From NCBI RefSeq assembly GCF_016827675.1, contig NZ_JAERJA010000002.1:496001-560000 (forward strand): a stretch of DNA of 64,000 nt, written 5' to 3'. This DNA is from Nocardioides limicola (GTDB lineage: Bacteria; Actinomycetota; Actinomycetes; Propionibacteriales; Nocardioidaceae). Of the stretch, positions 44,744 to 53,857 are shown piece by piece. The position numbers and the translations under genes are program-made. Under the pieces are notes generated by a model. The model ran no database searches and was not told the DNA's origin. It saw only the letters and a program-made list of their open reading frames with translations. Every line of letters begins with the position of its first letter. The first letter of the stretch is position 1.

Positions 44744-45708
44744 GATCGGCCCTGCTGACCGGCCAGCGGTGCCGGCGTCACCTCGGACGGCGCGCGATCG
44801 CCACGGCGTGGCACCACGCTGATCACCGCAGCCGCGACGGAGGCGATCCCGACGACCAGTCCGGCCAGGACCGATCCCCCTCCGGCCACCACCAACGCGG
44901 CGCCGTCCCGCTCGACGCGCAGGATCGCGCCGCCGGCCACCAGCAGCACGAGTCCACAGGCTCCCCCGACGCAGAGCTGGACACCGCCGAGGATCCGAGC
45001 GGCGCTGGTGGTCCGCACTGCCTCGTCGTGGGCTGGGGGTACGCCGGGCAAGGGAGTCCGCCGTGCGACCAGGGCGAGCGTGGCCGCGGTGCCGAGCAGC
45101 GCGAGGAGCAGTCCGACGAGCAGCGGTACGCCGTACGGCCAGCCCGGGTAGGGCCCGGCCGCCGAGGTGTACGAGCCGACAACACCACCCGGCGTGCCGG
45201 GGTCGAGTTGGCCGGAGGTCTCGAAGGCGCGACCGGTGGGGCCAGCCGTCGCACCGAAGACCACCACCGCGCCCACCAGCAGCAGCGAGGTGGCGCCCAA
45301 CCAGCGCAGCCGGCGGCCTCCGAGCGTTCGCACCGTACGCCGCCGTAGCCGCGCGGTCCGCACGGCACCGGCCGGCCGCGGCCACGTCAACTCCCCGACG
45401 GCCCGGACACCCAGGAAGACCACGGCGACCAGGAACGGCCCCAGCGTCATCATCAGACCCGGAGTGCGCGGCGTGGGCACATAGTCGGAGGTCCACGCCA
45501 CCGGGAGCGACATCACTCCGATCGCCGCGCCGGAGGCGGCCAACGCCGCTCCCAACGCGATCAGCAGTTCGTGGCGACGCGCCTGGCGCGCCGCACCCAC
45601 CTCGGTATCGGCGGCACGGCGGCCTGCCCACCACAGCACCAGTGCCACCGCGAAGGCCGGCACCACGACGACCACACCCAGCAGCACGACGAGGCCGAGA
45701 AGAGCCAT
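44740..45708 (-). CDS. Multi-pass membrane protein coupled to a YtrA-type regulator
   Basis: 322 aa with about seven hydrophobic segments (for example LLGLVVLLGVVVVVPAFAVA, ELLIALGAALAASGAAIGVM, WLGATSLLLVGAVVVFGATA, AAVISVVPRRG near the end). No transporter or enzyme motif is seen. ATG at 45708 has a G-run 6 nt upstream. It is first in a two-gene unit with the GntR regulator; the palindrome 45719-45746 sits 11 nt upstream of the start. Confidence 0.8.
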   Translation of the reverse strand: MALLGLVVLLGVVVVVPAFAVALVLWWAGRRAADTEVGAARQARRHELLIALGAALAASGAAIGVMSLPVAWTSDYVPTPRTPGLMMTLGPFLVAVVFLGVRAVGELTWPRPAGAVRTARLRRRTVRTLGGRRLRWLGATSLLLVGAVVVFGATAGPTGRAFETSGQLDPGTPGGVVGSYTSAAGPYPGWPYGVPLLVGLLLALLGTAATLALVARRTPLPGVPPAHDEAVRTTSAARILGGVQLCVGGACGLVLLVAGGAILRVERDGAALVVAGGGSVLAGLVVGIASVAAAVISVVPRRGDRAPSEVTPAPLAGQQGRS

Positions 45709-45718
45709 GACCAACCCC

Positions 45719-45746
45719 CTAATGAGTCAATGTATTGACTCATTAG
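45719..45746. promoter_or_regulatory. Perfect palindrome, candidate YtrA-type GntR operator
   Basis: CTAATGAGTCAA (45719-45730), spacer TGTA, TTGACTCATTAG (45735-45746): perfect 12-bp arms. It is adjacent to the start of the membrane-protein gene and upstream of the divergent secreted hydrolase (start 45824), so it could influence both directions. Confidence 0.82.
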
Positions 45747-45823
45747 ATCACAGGTGCGTGACCTGTGCCAGCCTCCTTCGTTGCGTACTGCAGTCAACGA
45801 TGAGGATCAACGGGAGTCAACCG

Positions 45824-48025
45824 ATGCTGTCACGATTCGTCCTTGCGGCAATCGTCGCGCTGATCAGCGCGACCCTGGCTCCCAGCGGAACCTCCGCCCA
45901 TACCGGCGCGGCACTCCCGTTCGTGCAGGCCACCCCCGTCCCCAGCGGCTGGACCGCCCGGCCGGCGCAGTACCCGAACAGCGTCGTGGTCACCGACCTG
46001 CCGATCCCGATGTCGGACGGCGTCGTGCTCCGCGGCGACCTGCAACTGCCGGCCGACGCGGACGGTCACCGGATCCCCGGCACCTTCCCGGTGATCGTCA
46101 CGATCACCGCCTACAACAAGACCATCATCGCCTCGCCCTCGATGCCTCTCGGTGGAGAGGGACCCGGCTACCTGGTCAGCCGCGGCTATGCACACCTGAC
46201 TGTCGACGCGCGCGGCACCGGGTCCTCCGATGGTCATTGGGAGGCGTTCAGCGCCCGGGAGAACGCCGACGCCGGCGAGATCATCGAGTGGGCCCACCGA
46301 CAGAGCGACTGGAGCGACGGCAACATCGGCATGACCGGGCCGTCCTACATGGGGATCAGCCAGATCTTCGCCGCTGGGGCGCAGCCGGCTGGCCTCAAGG
46401 CGATCTTCCCCCAGGTCCCCGGCGCTGACGTCTACCGCGACATCGTGGCCACCGGCGGACAGATCGACGTCGGGTTCATGCCGCTGTGGCTGGGGCTGGT
46501 CACGTTCACCGGACTGATCCCGCCGGCGTACACCCAGGAGGACCCGGAGGCGGGGCTGGCCTGGCTGCTGGACCGGCTCCGCGGCGCCACCGAGTTCACG
46601 CTGCCGATGATGGGCGAGGCGATACTCGGCCAGGAGCCGGCGTACGACGGGCCGTTCTATGCCGAGCGGTCGCCGATCAACGTGGTCGACTCCGTCGAGG
46701 TTCCCACCTTCTTCGTCGGCGGCCACTACGACCTGTTCCAGCGCGGCACGCCGCTGCTCTTCGAGTCGCTGCGCACCCGCGGCGTGCCCACAAAGTTCAT
46801 CCTCGGCCCCTGGGACCACCTGCAGGGATCCTCGGGTGCCGACGTCGGGGACGCCGGCTACGGGACCCTGGCGGAGTTGCAGTTGCGCTGGTTCGACCAC
46901 TACGTCCGCGGCGTCGCCGACCCGGCGCTGGACACCGACATCGCGGCGTTCACGTACTACGAGATCAACTCCGGCATCTGGCAGCAGGCCGACGACTGGA
47001 TCGGCCCCCATCATGTGGCCGCGTCGTTCAGGCTCTCCGGCACGGCCACGCTCGGCGGCGGGGCCGGCGGCCTCAGCCGGGGGGCGACGGAGCCCGGCAC
47101 CTCGACACTGATGCCGCTGCCGGTCACCGGCCTGTGCACCCGATCGGCCAATCAGTGGACGGCCGGCGTGCCGGCGCTGATCATGGCGGACCTGCCCTGC
47201 TTCCACGACAACCAGTGGAACGACCTCCTCGGCCTGGTCTTCGACACCGAGCCGATGGCCGAGCCGTTCCGGCTGCAGGGGCCGATGAACGCGCACCTGC
47301 ACGTCTCCAGCCTGTCCGGGGACGGCCTGCTCGCGGTGGCGGTCTCCAGCGTGGCCCCTGACGGGTCGGTGAACCGGCTCACCGGCGGCTGGCAGATGAT
47401 CTCGCACCGGGCGCTCGACACCAGCCGGACCAGATACCTGGACGGCAAGATCATCCAGCCCTACCACCCGCACACCCAGGCGGCGAAGGCGGCGCTCGGC
47501 CCGTTGCAGATCGCGCCGGTCGATGTGGAGATCCTCTCCACCGGCGCGGTGATCCCGGCCGGACACCGGCTGCGGCTCTCGGTGCAGGCGTTCGACGTGC
47601 CGCACCTGCTGCCGGTCCTCGGTGACCTGCTGGGCACACTGACTCCGATCAGCATCCACAACTCTCCGGCGCACCCGTCGGAGTTGACGGTGCCGCAGGT
47701 CGGCCAGCTGCGTACGCCGCCGAGCACCGCCGCGGCGGTACCGACCGCCACCCACGCCGCGCTGCGCAAGGCCCGCACCACGCCGGGCCAGCGGAACCGG
47801 GTGCGGGTGCGGGTGCGCACCGCGGACGGTCACCCGGCGTCGGGACGGGTGCGGATCAAGGTCGGCAAGCAGGTACGACGCGCCACCCTCGACGACCGCG
47901 GCCGTGCTGTGGTGCGGCTGCCGAAGCGTCAGCGGGTGGGCAAGCACCGCGTGGTGGTGCGGTTCCTGGGCCACAGCACACAGGCGCCCTCGCGAACGAA
48001 GGTGGTCTGGAGAGTCCGCCACTGA
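45824..48025 (+). CDS. Secreted CocE/NonD-family (X-Pro dipeptidyl-peptidase-like) hydrolase
   Basis: 733 aa. Signal peptide MLSRFVLAAIVALISATLAP with GTSAHT cleavage region. S15-type alpha/beta hydrolase: PIPMSDGVVLRGDLQLP, VDARGTGSSDG, the nucleophile Ser in GMTGPSYMGISQIFAAG, Asp in FFVGGHYDLFQ, His in LGPWDHLQG. The jelly-roll-like CocE C-terminal domain spans about residues 390-610 and a basic Ig-like tail (RVRVRVRTADGHPASGRVRI) ends the protein. ATG at 45824 has GGGAG upstream. Substrate unknown (peptide, ester or beta-lactam-like). Confidence 0.9.
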   Translation: MLSRFVLAAIVALISATLAPSGTSAHTGAALPFVQATPVPSGWTARPAQYPNSVVVTDLPIPMSDGVVLRGDLQLPADADGHRIPGTFPVIVTITAYNKTIIASPSMPLGGEGPGYLVSRGYAHLTVDARGTGSSDGHWEAFSARENADAGEIIEWAHRQSDWSDGNIGMTGPSYMGISQIFAAGAQPAGLKAIFPQVPGADVYRDIVATGGQIDVGFMPLWLGLVTFTGLIPPAYTQEDPEAGLAWLLDRLRGATEFTLPMMGEAILGQEPAYDGPFYAERSPINVVDSVEVPTFFVGGHYDLFQRGTPLLFESLRTRGVPTKFILGPWDHLQGSSGADVGDAGYGTLAELQLRWFDHYVRGVADPALDTDIAAFTYYEINSGIWQQADDWIGPHHVAASFRLSGTATLGGGAGGLSRGATEPGTSTLMPLPVTGLCTRSANQWTAGVPALIMADLPCFHDNQWNDLLGLVFDTEPMAEPFRLQGPMNAHLHVSSLSGDGLLAVAVSSVAPDGSVNRLTGGWQMISHRALDTSRTRYLDGKIIQPYHPHTQAAKAALGPLQIAPVDVEILSTGAVIPAGHRLRLSVQAFDVPHLLPVLGDLLGTLTPISIHNSPAHPSELTVPQVGQLRTPPSTAAAVPTATHAALRKARTTPGQRNRVRVRVRTADGHPASGRVRIKVGKQVRRATLDDRGRAVVRLPKRQRVGKHRVVVRFLGHSTQAPSRTKVVWRVRH

Positions 48026-48032
48026 GTCAGCA

Positions 48033-48051
48033 GCCCGCCGACTTGGCGGGC
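48033..48051. terminator. Hairpin between convergent genes
   Basis: GCCCGCC (48033-48039), loop GACTT, GGCGGGC (48045-48051). It lies 8 nt after the secreted hydrolase stop and before the converging TPR-protein gene; no T-tract. Confidence 0.65.
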
Positions 48052-48099
48052 GTCAGGCGACAAGGCTGCTCCAGCAACCAGGATGCATGACGTCGGGGG

Positions 48100-49224
48100 C
48101 TACCAGTTGCGGGGACCCTCGCCGCCGCTGCCCTCACCCTCGTCCTCGCCATCGGAGCCGCCGCCCCCCTGGCGCTCGAGCTGCTCGTACTCCGCCACCT
48201 CGGCGTCCTCGCGGCCCTGCTCGTTGCGTTCGGCCAACTCGGCCTGACGCTGTTGCTCGGGATCACCCGGCTCCGGCTCGGGCTCCTCCTCGCCGAAGTC
48301 CGACTGGGCCTCGCGGGCCTGCTGCTGCTTCTCGGCGTTGCGCTCGGCCATCTCGGCGCGCTCCTCGGCGGAGGGTGTCCCGCCGCCACCCGTCGACTCG
48401 TCGGACTCGTCGGACTCGTCGGACTCGTCGGACTCGTCCTCGTCCTCGTTCGACTCGTCGGACTCGTCCTCGTCCTCGTCACTCCCCCCTTCCGCTTCCT
48501 CCTCGGCGTCCGCCTCGTCGCAGTCAGGGCGCGCCACGATCTGCTGGGCGATGGCGAAGTCCGTCTCGGCGAAGGAGTAGTAGCGATCGACACGTTCCAG
48601 GAGTTCGTCCGGGTCGATCGGATCGCCGGCGTAGTCGGTCAGCACATCCTCGTCGTACGGCTCCCCGGCCTCCTGCTTCGCCAGTTCGGCGAGGACCTCC
48701 TCCAACTCGAGCGCACGCCGGCCCGCGGTCGCCATCCAGTAGTCGCCCTCGACCTCCCAGGACAGCGCCCAGTTCGTGACGATGGCGCACCGGATCGCGG
48801 CAGGCTGACCTGCGGCCAGCTCATAGGCGTCGGCGAAATGGGACCGGGCATAGCCCGTCGACCCCTCGTGAGCGATGGCTTGGGCGAGGATGGCCGTGCC
48901 GAGGTTGTACTCCGCCTGCCACGGCACCGGGCGCAGGAAATCCGCCTGCGAGGCGAACCCGTCCCGGGCAGCCTGGAACTCGCCGGCGTGGTAGTCATCG
49001 ATCGCCGTCTCGGCCACCAGCGGCAACCCGGTCAGGCGCCAGCCCCAGGCCAGCAGCACGACCACCAGCGCAGTGATCGGCACCCAGTGCCACAGTCGGC
49101 GCCGGGGCTTGCTGCGCCGTCGGCGGGAGACCCCGACGCCGATGAGGATCGGCGCCACCACCACGGCGGCCAGTACGAAGCCCACCATCAGCACCACGAG
49201 GGTGTCGACCAGCTGATCAGGCAC
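48100..49224 (-). CDS. Membrane-anchored TPR-like protein of the Bat operon (BatC-like)
   Basis: 374 aa from GTG at 49224. Two N-terminal membrane helices (LVVLMVGFVLAAVVVAPILI and WVPITALVVVLLAWGWRL), then a helical TPR-like region (AIDDYHAGEFQAARDGFASQ, YNLGTAILAQAI). A very acidic segment follows at about residues 225-275, with repeated DESDESDES, then a Q/E-rich coiled tail. Order after two VWA genes matches BatB/BatC of aerotolerance operons. The overlap with the upstream VWA gene is 8 nt. Confidence 0.78.
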   Translation of the reverse strand: MPDQLVDTLVVLMVGFVLAAVVVAPILIGVGVSRRRRSKPRRRLWHWVPITALVVVLLAWGWRLTGLPLVAETAIDDYHAGEFQAARDGFASQADFLRPVPWQAEYNLGTAILAQAIAHEGSTGYARSHFADAYELAAGQPAAIRCAIVTNWALSWEVEGDYWMATAGRRALELEEVLAELAKQEAGEPYDEDVLTDYAGDPIDPDELLERVDRYYSFAETDFAIAQQIVARPDCDEADAEEEAEGGSDEDEDESDESNEDEDESDESDESDESDESTGGGGTPSAEERAEMAERNAEKQQQAREAQSDFGEEEPEPEPGDPEQQRQAELAERNEQGREDAEVAEYEQLERQGGGGSDGEDEGEGSGGEGPRNW

Positions 49225-50230
49225 GCCACACCCCCGACGACCGGCCCGCTCCGGCCGCGCGCACCGCGACCTCCCAGCCGAGCAGCACCGCGAGCAACAG
49301 CGCCAGCGGCCACACCACCGGGCGGTGCGCCGCCACCTCCCGTTCGGTCTCGGTCACCACCAACTGTGCGTTCACGTCGGTCGCCAACGAGGTCACCTCA
49401 TCGGGCAGGCTGCGGAGCCCGTAGGGCACCCCGAGTTCGTCGGCGATCTCCTGCAGGGCCGCCTCGTCGATGACGGAGATCCCGTCGCCACCGGCCGGAT
49501 CCTGGATGTAGTCGGTCTCGTCCTGCCCGGGGACGTACTCGCGCATCGGCCCACCCGCCTCGGTGCCGTAGCCGAGCACCGCGCCCCCGTCGATCAGGGG
49601 AGCGAGGTCGGCGAACGAGCGGCGTTCACCCGGGACGGTCTCCTCGCCGTCGGAGAGGAAGTAGACGACGCGCACGTTCTGCGGGTGGCTCTCCGCTGAG
49701 GCCTGCAGCGCCGCGGCGAGTTCGTTGAGTGGCCGGTCGAGGAGCGATCCCTTCGAGTAGGCGGTGATCTCCTGGCGCACGGTCTGGGCCCACGCGTGCA
49801 CAGCGCGCGCGTCCCAGGTCAGCGGCAGCTGTCGGGTGGCGATCGAGTCGAAGCCGATGATGGAGTAGCGCGCCCCGGGGATCGCGCGGGTCAGCGCCAC
49901 GACGTCGTGTCGGACCCCGTCCAACCTGGGTGCCTCACCATCGGCCCCCCAGTCCTCGGCGGCCATCGACCCGGTGCGGTCCACGACGAAGAAGACGTCG
50001 GCCGCCACCGCCGTCGTCTCCACCGTGGTGGTCGTCGACGACGGGCCGAAGCCGATCAGCCCGAGAACGACCACCATCCCCAGTCGGCGGGCGGCATCGA
50101 GTCGCTCCGGCCGGGACCCCGCCGCGATCAGGCTCGCCGTGGCCACCCCGACCAGCAGCCCGACCGCGACCAGCAGCCACGGCCAGCCGATCAACGGCTG
50201 CCACGCCAGCCCCTCATCGAAGACGTTCAC
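49217..50230 (-). CDS. VWA-domain membrane protein (BatA/BatB-like, second)
   Basis: 337 aa. Membrane helices flank a von Willebrand factor A domain: N-terminal WPWLLVAVGLLVGVATASLI, then the MIDAS-like VFFVVDRTGSMAAEDWGADG (D-R-T-G-S rather than D-x-S-x-S), later VYFLSDGEETVPGERR, and a C-terminal helix VVWPLALLLAVLLGWEVAV. ATG at 50230 overlaps the preceding VWA gene by 4 nt. Bat-type proteins act at the membrane together with MoxR AAA ATPases. Confidence 0.88.
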   Translation of the reverse strand: MNVFDEGLAWQPLIGWPWLLVAVGLLVGVATASLIAAGSRPERLDAARRLGMVVVLGLIGFGPSSTTTTVETTAVAADVFFVVDRTGSMAAEDWGADGEAPRLDGVRHDVVALTRAIPGARYSIIGFDSIATRQLPLTWDARAVHAWAQTVRQEITAYSKGSLLDRPLNELAAALQASAESHPQNVRVVYFLSDGEETVPGERRSFADLAPLIDGGAVLGYGTEAGGPMREYVPGQDETDYIQDPAGGDGISVIDEAALQEIADELGVPYGLRSLPDEVTSLATDVNAQLVVTETEREVAAHRPVVWPLALLLAVLLGWEVAVRAAGAGRSSGVWRA

Positions 50231-51270
50231 GACCGCCCCCTCGCCCCGAGCAGCACCAGCAACCCCACGCCGAACAGCGCGCCCAGGAACCAGCCGCGCG
50301 GAGTGTCGGCGAGGATCTCCTCGGCGTCGGCACCGAGTACGACGGCCTGCTGGGCGATGACGTCGGCGACCAGGTCGTCCACGGCCCGAGGGTCGGTGAC
50401 CGTGAAATAGAGCCCGTCGCGGGCATCCACCACCTCGCGGTACTCACTCTCACTCGGTCCGCCCAGCCGGTCGCCCGCATAGAGCCCGTACAGCGTGATG
50501 TCTCGGGAGGTGGCCAGGTCGGCAGCCTCCTCGAGGGTGTACACACCCTCCATGAAGACCTCGTTGTCGGTGGTCAGCACCACCGAGCGGGACCGCTCGG
50601 TGGCCTGCTCGTCGAACTGCAGGGCGCAGCTGGCCAAACCGTCGCCGACCAGGCTGGCGCCGTCAGCGGACTCGGTCCCGGCGAAGAACGTCACCACCCG
50701 GTCCAAGACGTCCGGGTCCCACTTCTCGACGTCCCGCTCGGACAGCCACAACGCGTCGTCGAGCCGCTCACTGGCGTAGGTGAGCTCCGCCAGCACCAAC
50801 CGATAGTCGTCGGTGAGCGGGAAGACGGTGCGGGAGGTCGAGTTGAAGAGCACCAGAGCGATCCGCTCTCCGGCGAAGTTCTCGGTGAGCTCGGTGTACA
50901 CGTCGATGACCTCGGCGACGTACGGGATCATCGACCCGGATACGTCCAGGCACAGCACGATGTCGCGGGTGGCGAGCCGCTGCTCGAGGAGCTCGCGCTC
51001 AGCGGGGCGTGCGGTGAGCGCCGCGGTCGACACGATCCCCACCAGGAGGGTGACCAACCCGGCCACCAGCCACGACCGGTGCCGTCGGCGCAGGGCACGG
51101 AAGGCGGGCAGCGCGGTCAGGTATTCGGTGTGCGCCAGGGGCAGCGCCCCGGCGGCACCCCGCAGGCGTCGGCCCCAGAGGTAGGCGACGACCGCGCAGG
51201 CGGCGGTGGCGAGCAGCACCACGACGCCGGCCAGGGGCCAGAGCCAGACCCGGGTGTCCACGATGCTCAC
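50227..51270 (-). CDS. VWA-domain membrane protein (BatA-like, first)
   Basis: 347 aa from GTG at 51270 (GTG at 51273 is an alternative), overlapping the previous stop. N-terminal helices LAGVVVLLATAACAVVAYLW and WLVAGLVTLLVGIVSTAALT, then a canonical MIDAS motif in IVLCLDVSGSMIPYVAEVID, and VVLTTDNEVFMEGVYTLEEA. The C-terminal helix is WFLGALFGVGLLVLLGARG. Probably pairs with the second VWA protein. Confidence 0.9.
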   Translation of the reverse strand: MSIVDTRVWLWPLAGVVVLLATAACAVVAYLWGRRLRGAAGALPLAHTEYLTALPAFRALRRRHRSWLVAGLVTLLVGIVSTAALTARPAERELLEQRLATRDIVLCLDVSGSMIPYVAEVIDVYTELTENFAGERIALVLFNSTSRTVFPLTDDYRLVLAELTYASERLDDALWLSERDVEKWDPDVLDRVVTFFAGTESADGASLVGDGLASCALQFDEQATERSRSVVLTTDNEVFMEGVYTLEEAADLATSRDITLYGLYAGDRLGGPSESEYREVVDARDGLYFTVTDPRAVDDLVADVIAQQAVVLGADAEEILADTPRGWFLGALFGVGLLVLLGARGRS

Positions 51271-51773
51271 CACCGCAGCACCAAGCGGCGGGCACGCCGG
51301 AGCGCCTCCTTGGCCTGATTGTCGGCGCGGGCTCCCGAGTGCCAGCTCCCCCGGCGCGCGTCAGGGCCGAACGCCGGAGCGAGGGTGTGCTCAAGTTCGG
51401 TGGCCAGCCGACGTGTCTCCGGACTGGCCGCCAGCATCGTCACCGTGGACGACCGGACGTTCCGGCCGGTCCGGGCCTGGGCGAAGGTGCGCAACTCGGC
51501 GCGCAGTTCGAGGTAGAAGGCACGGTCGTCGATCTCGTCGGTGCGGCGGCGGCGCCCCAGGTCGTCGAGACGTCGAACAGTCTCGTTGCGGAGCACGACC
51601 AGCGGGTCGGCGGGCTCCGCGGGTGGCTCCCCTTCGGCGGGCGCCTCGGTCCTGGTGCGGGTCAGCAGGGCGCCCGCGACCACCACGAGCAGGGCCAGCA
51701 CCAGCAGCGCGACGCCGACCAGCGTCCACCACCCGTCGTACGCCATCGGGTCGATGATCTCCTCACCGGGCAT
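51267..51773 (-). CDS. Small single-pass membrane protein of the MoxR/Bat operon
   Basis: 168 aa. One membrane helix (WWTLVGVALLVLALLVVVAG) near the N-terminus, then a cytoplasmic helical domain beginning PLVVLRNETVRRLDDLGRRR and containing RAFYLELRAELRTFAQARTG. It occupies the position of the DUF4381-like gene seen between DUF58 and VWA genes in MoxR operons. ATG at 51773 overlaps the DUF58 gene by 11 nt. Function unknown. Confidence 0.8.
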   Translation of the reverse strand: MPGEEIIDPMAYDGWWTLVGVALLVLALLVVVAGALLTRTRTEAPAEGEPPAEPADPLVVLRNETVRRLDDLGRRRRTDEIDDRAFYLELRAELRTFAQARTGRNVRSSTVTMLAASPETRRLATELEHTLAPAFGPDARRGSWHSGARADNQAKEALRRARRLVLRW

Positions 51774-52680
51774 GGCGCAGCCTTCCCAGCAGGCCCACCA
51801 GTTCGGGCAGCACGGCCGCGGAGCCATCGACGCGCATGCCCACGATCCGCCTCCGGGCCAGCAGGTCATCGACGGCCGACCGACGGTCGGCGACGCTGCG
51901 TGCCGCCTCCAGCGCGAGCCGCTCACGGAGCCGGGCGGACCCGGCGAACCAGCCGCTTCGACGGAGGAAGTCGGGCAGTCGGATCCCGGAGGTGACGTCG
52001 AGGAGTGCCGCGGCCTCGGCTGCCGGGCCGGCCACCGGTGACAGGTCCTCCACACCGATCACCATCACCTCGTGCCGTACGGCGAGGAGTTTGAGGAGGC
52101 GGTCGTGCTCGGGGCGCGGGTTGGTCTCGTCGGTGAGCAGCACCATCAGCGAACGTCGGGGGAACGCGCGCACGGCACGGGCCACCAGGGCATCAAGGTC
52201 CGACGGCGGGGCGTCGGGGCGCCACTGGGAGGACAGCGCCCGCAGGGTCGCCTCGATCTCAACGGCGCTGCCGCGGGCCGGGCGGTGCACGGTGCGTTCG
52301 GCGTCCCCGGCGAGCAGGGCGACCCGGTCGCCACGAACGCGCGCCAGATGGGCGACGACGGCAGCGATCTCGTCGACGACGGCGTGCTTGGGCTCACCGC
52401 TGGGAGCGGTGGCGGTCATCGCCCGGCCGGTGTCGACCAGCAGGACGACGGCCAGGCTCACCTCGTGGGCGAACCGGCGGATGACCGGCTCACCGACACG
52501 GGCGGACGCCTTCCAGTCGATGTCGGAGACGTCGTCGCCGATCTCGTAGTGGCGCAGGTCGTCGAAGTCCTGACCGTGCCCGGTGAGCACCGAGCGGTGC
52601 CGGCCCGCGAGCAGCCCGGTGGCGCGTCGCACCATCGGGAGCGACACACGAGCGCGGGCCAGCGCGAGACGCGAGGTCAC
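51763..52680 (-). CDS. DUF58-domain protein of the MoxR operon
   Basis: 305 aa from GTG at 52680. The hallmark DUF58 segment is FDDLRHYEIGDDVSDIDWKA, followed by a VWA-like fold (VVLLVDTGRAMTA, SLMVLLTDETNPRPEHDRLL). It starts 4 nt after the MoxR ATPase gene. DUF58 proteins are standard partners of MoxR ATPases and VWA proteins. Confidence 0.93.
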   Translation of the reverse strand: MTSRLALARARVSLPMVRRATGLLAGRHRSVLTGHGQDFDDLRHYEIGDDVSDIDWKASARVGEPVIRRFAHEVSLAVVLLVDTGRAMTATAPSGEPKHAVVDEIAAVVAHLARVRGDRVALLAGDAERTVHRPARGSAVEIEATLRALSSQWRPDAPPSDLDALVARAVRAFPRRSLMVLLTDETNPRPEHDRLLKLLAVRHEVMVIGVEDLSPVAGPAAEAAALLDVTSGIRLPDFLRRSGWFAGSARLRERLALEAARSVADRRSAVDDLLARRRIVGMRVDGSAAVLPELVGLLGRLRHAR

Positions 52681-52684
52681 AGGC

Positions 52685-53698
52685 TCAGGGGACGGGGACG
52701 GCGTCGAAGGCGAGGTCGACGAGGTGCTCCGGGGATACGTCGTCGGCCAGGGCCTCGAAGGTGCGCACCAATCGGTGTCGCAGCACCGGATACCGCACCG
52801 AGCGGACGTCGTCGGGGGTGACGTAGTCGCGTCCCGCCATCAGCGCGCTCGCCTGGGCCAACCGCAGGAACGCGATGCCGCCACGGGGAGAGGCACCGAC
52901 GCGGACCAGGGTGCGTAGGTCCGGCACCGGGCTCGGGCCGGCCCCGCGGGTGGTGTTGATGATGTCGACGACGTACTTCTTGATGCTGGGCTCGATGTGC
53001 ACCCGGTCGGTCAGGGATCGCAGCATCCGCACGTCGTCGAGGTCGATCGGCTGCGCGGTGATCGGCGCGGCCATCGCGCCCGAGACGACCCGCTGGAGGA
53101 TCTCCACCTCGTCGTCGGGATCGGGGTAGCCGAGCACGACCTTGATCATGAAGCGGTCCATCTGGGCCTCGGGCAGCACGTAGGTGCCCTCCTCCTCGAT
53201 GGGGTTCTGGGTGGCGATCACCATGAACGGGTCGGGGAGTTTGTGCTCGACGCCGCCGATCGACGTCTGCCTCTCCTGCATCGCCTCGAGCATGGCGGAC
53301 TGGGTCTTCGCCGAGGAGCGGTTGATCTCGTCGAGGAGCACCAGGTTGGCGTGTACCGGCCCCAGTTGAGTGGAGAACGTGTTCGTGGTGTGGTCGAAGA
53401 TCTGGGTGCCGACGATGTCGTTGGGCATCAGGTCCGGCGTGCACTGGATGCGCGCGAACTTGCCGTTCACGGCGTCGGCCAGAGTGTGCGCGGCGGTGGT
53501 CTTGGCCAGACCGGGCACCGACTCCAGGAGCACGTGGCCACTGGCGAGCAGTGAGCTCACCAGCGAGGCGCGCAGACTCTGCTGACCGACCAGGCGCTGG
53601 TCGAAGACAGCGTCTATCTGCGCGAGGAGCTGCCGTGCGGTGGAGAACTCCGAGCGGGAGAGGACCTCACGGGGCGGCTGTCCGGTGGCGAGACTCAT
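52685..53698 (-). CDS. MoxR-family AAA+ ATPase
   Basis: 337 aa. Walker A-like VLLESVPGLAKTTAAHTLAD (G-L-A-K-T, as in MoxR), Walker B NLVLLDEINRSSAKTQSAML, sensor region PFMVIATQNPIEEEGTYVLP, EAQMDRFMIKV. ATG at 53698; the first gene of a six-gene operon with DUF58, a small membrane protein, two VWA proteins and a TPR protein. Such systems probably serve as chaperones for membrane or metal-dependent complexes. Confidence 0.95.
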   Translation of the reverse strand: MSLATGQPPREVLSRSEFSTARQLLAQIDAVFDQRLVGQQSLRASLVSSLLASGHVLLESVPGLAKTTAAHTLADAVNGKFARIQCTPDLMPNDIVGTQIFDHTTNTFSTQLGPVHANLVLLDEINRSSAKTQSAMLEAMQERQTSIGGVEHKLPDPFMVIATQNPIEEEGTYVLPEAQMDRFMIKVVLGYPDPDDEVEILQRVVSGAMAAPITAQPIDLDDVRMLRSLTDRVHIEPSIKKYVVDIINTTRGAGPSPVPDLRTLVRVGASPRGGIAFLRLAQASALMAGRDYVTPDDVRSVRYPVLRHRLVRTFEALADDVSPEHLVDLAFDAVPVP

Positions 53699-53826
53699 GC
53701 GCGCGACCCTATCGGGCGGAGGGGAGCCTCCCCGACTCAGGAGCGCCTCGCCACGCCGCGTCGCCAGTAGCCCATGAACGCGACCTGGTTGCGGGGCAGG
53801 CCGAGTTCGCCTCGGACACACTTTAC

Positions 53827-53845
53827 TTAGGTGAGCCTAACCTTA
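53827..53845. promoter_or_regulatory. Iron box (DtxR/IdeR operator)
   Basis: TTAGGTGAGCCTAACCTTA is a close match to the 19-bp DtxR/IdeR consensus TTAGGTTAGCCTAACCTAA (two or three differences). It overlaps a -10-like TATAGG (53844-53849), just 13 nt before the ATG at 53858. Fe2+-loaded repressor bound here would silence the DUF2470 gene when iron is plentiful. Confidence 0.88.
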
Positions 53846-53857
53846 TAGGCTCCGACC

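Noticed and set aside
45719..45746. Palindrome considered as a terminator
   Set aside because: It lies between divergent genes 11 nt upstream of a start codon and belongs to a GntR regulator unit, so an operator role fits better.
45830..48022. 730-aa minus-strand frame opposite the secreted hydrolase
   Set aside because: No recognisable domain; the plus-strand gene has signal peptide, catalytic triad and ribosome site, so the minus frame is a shadow.
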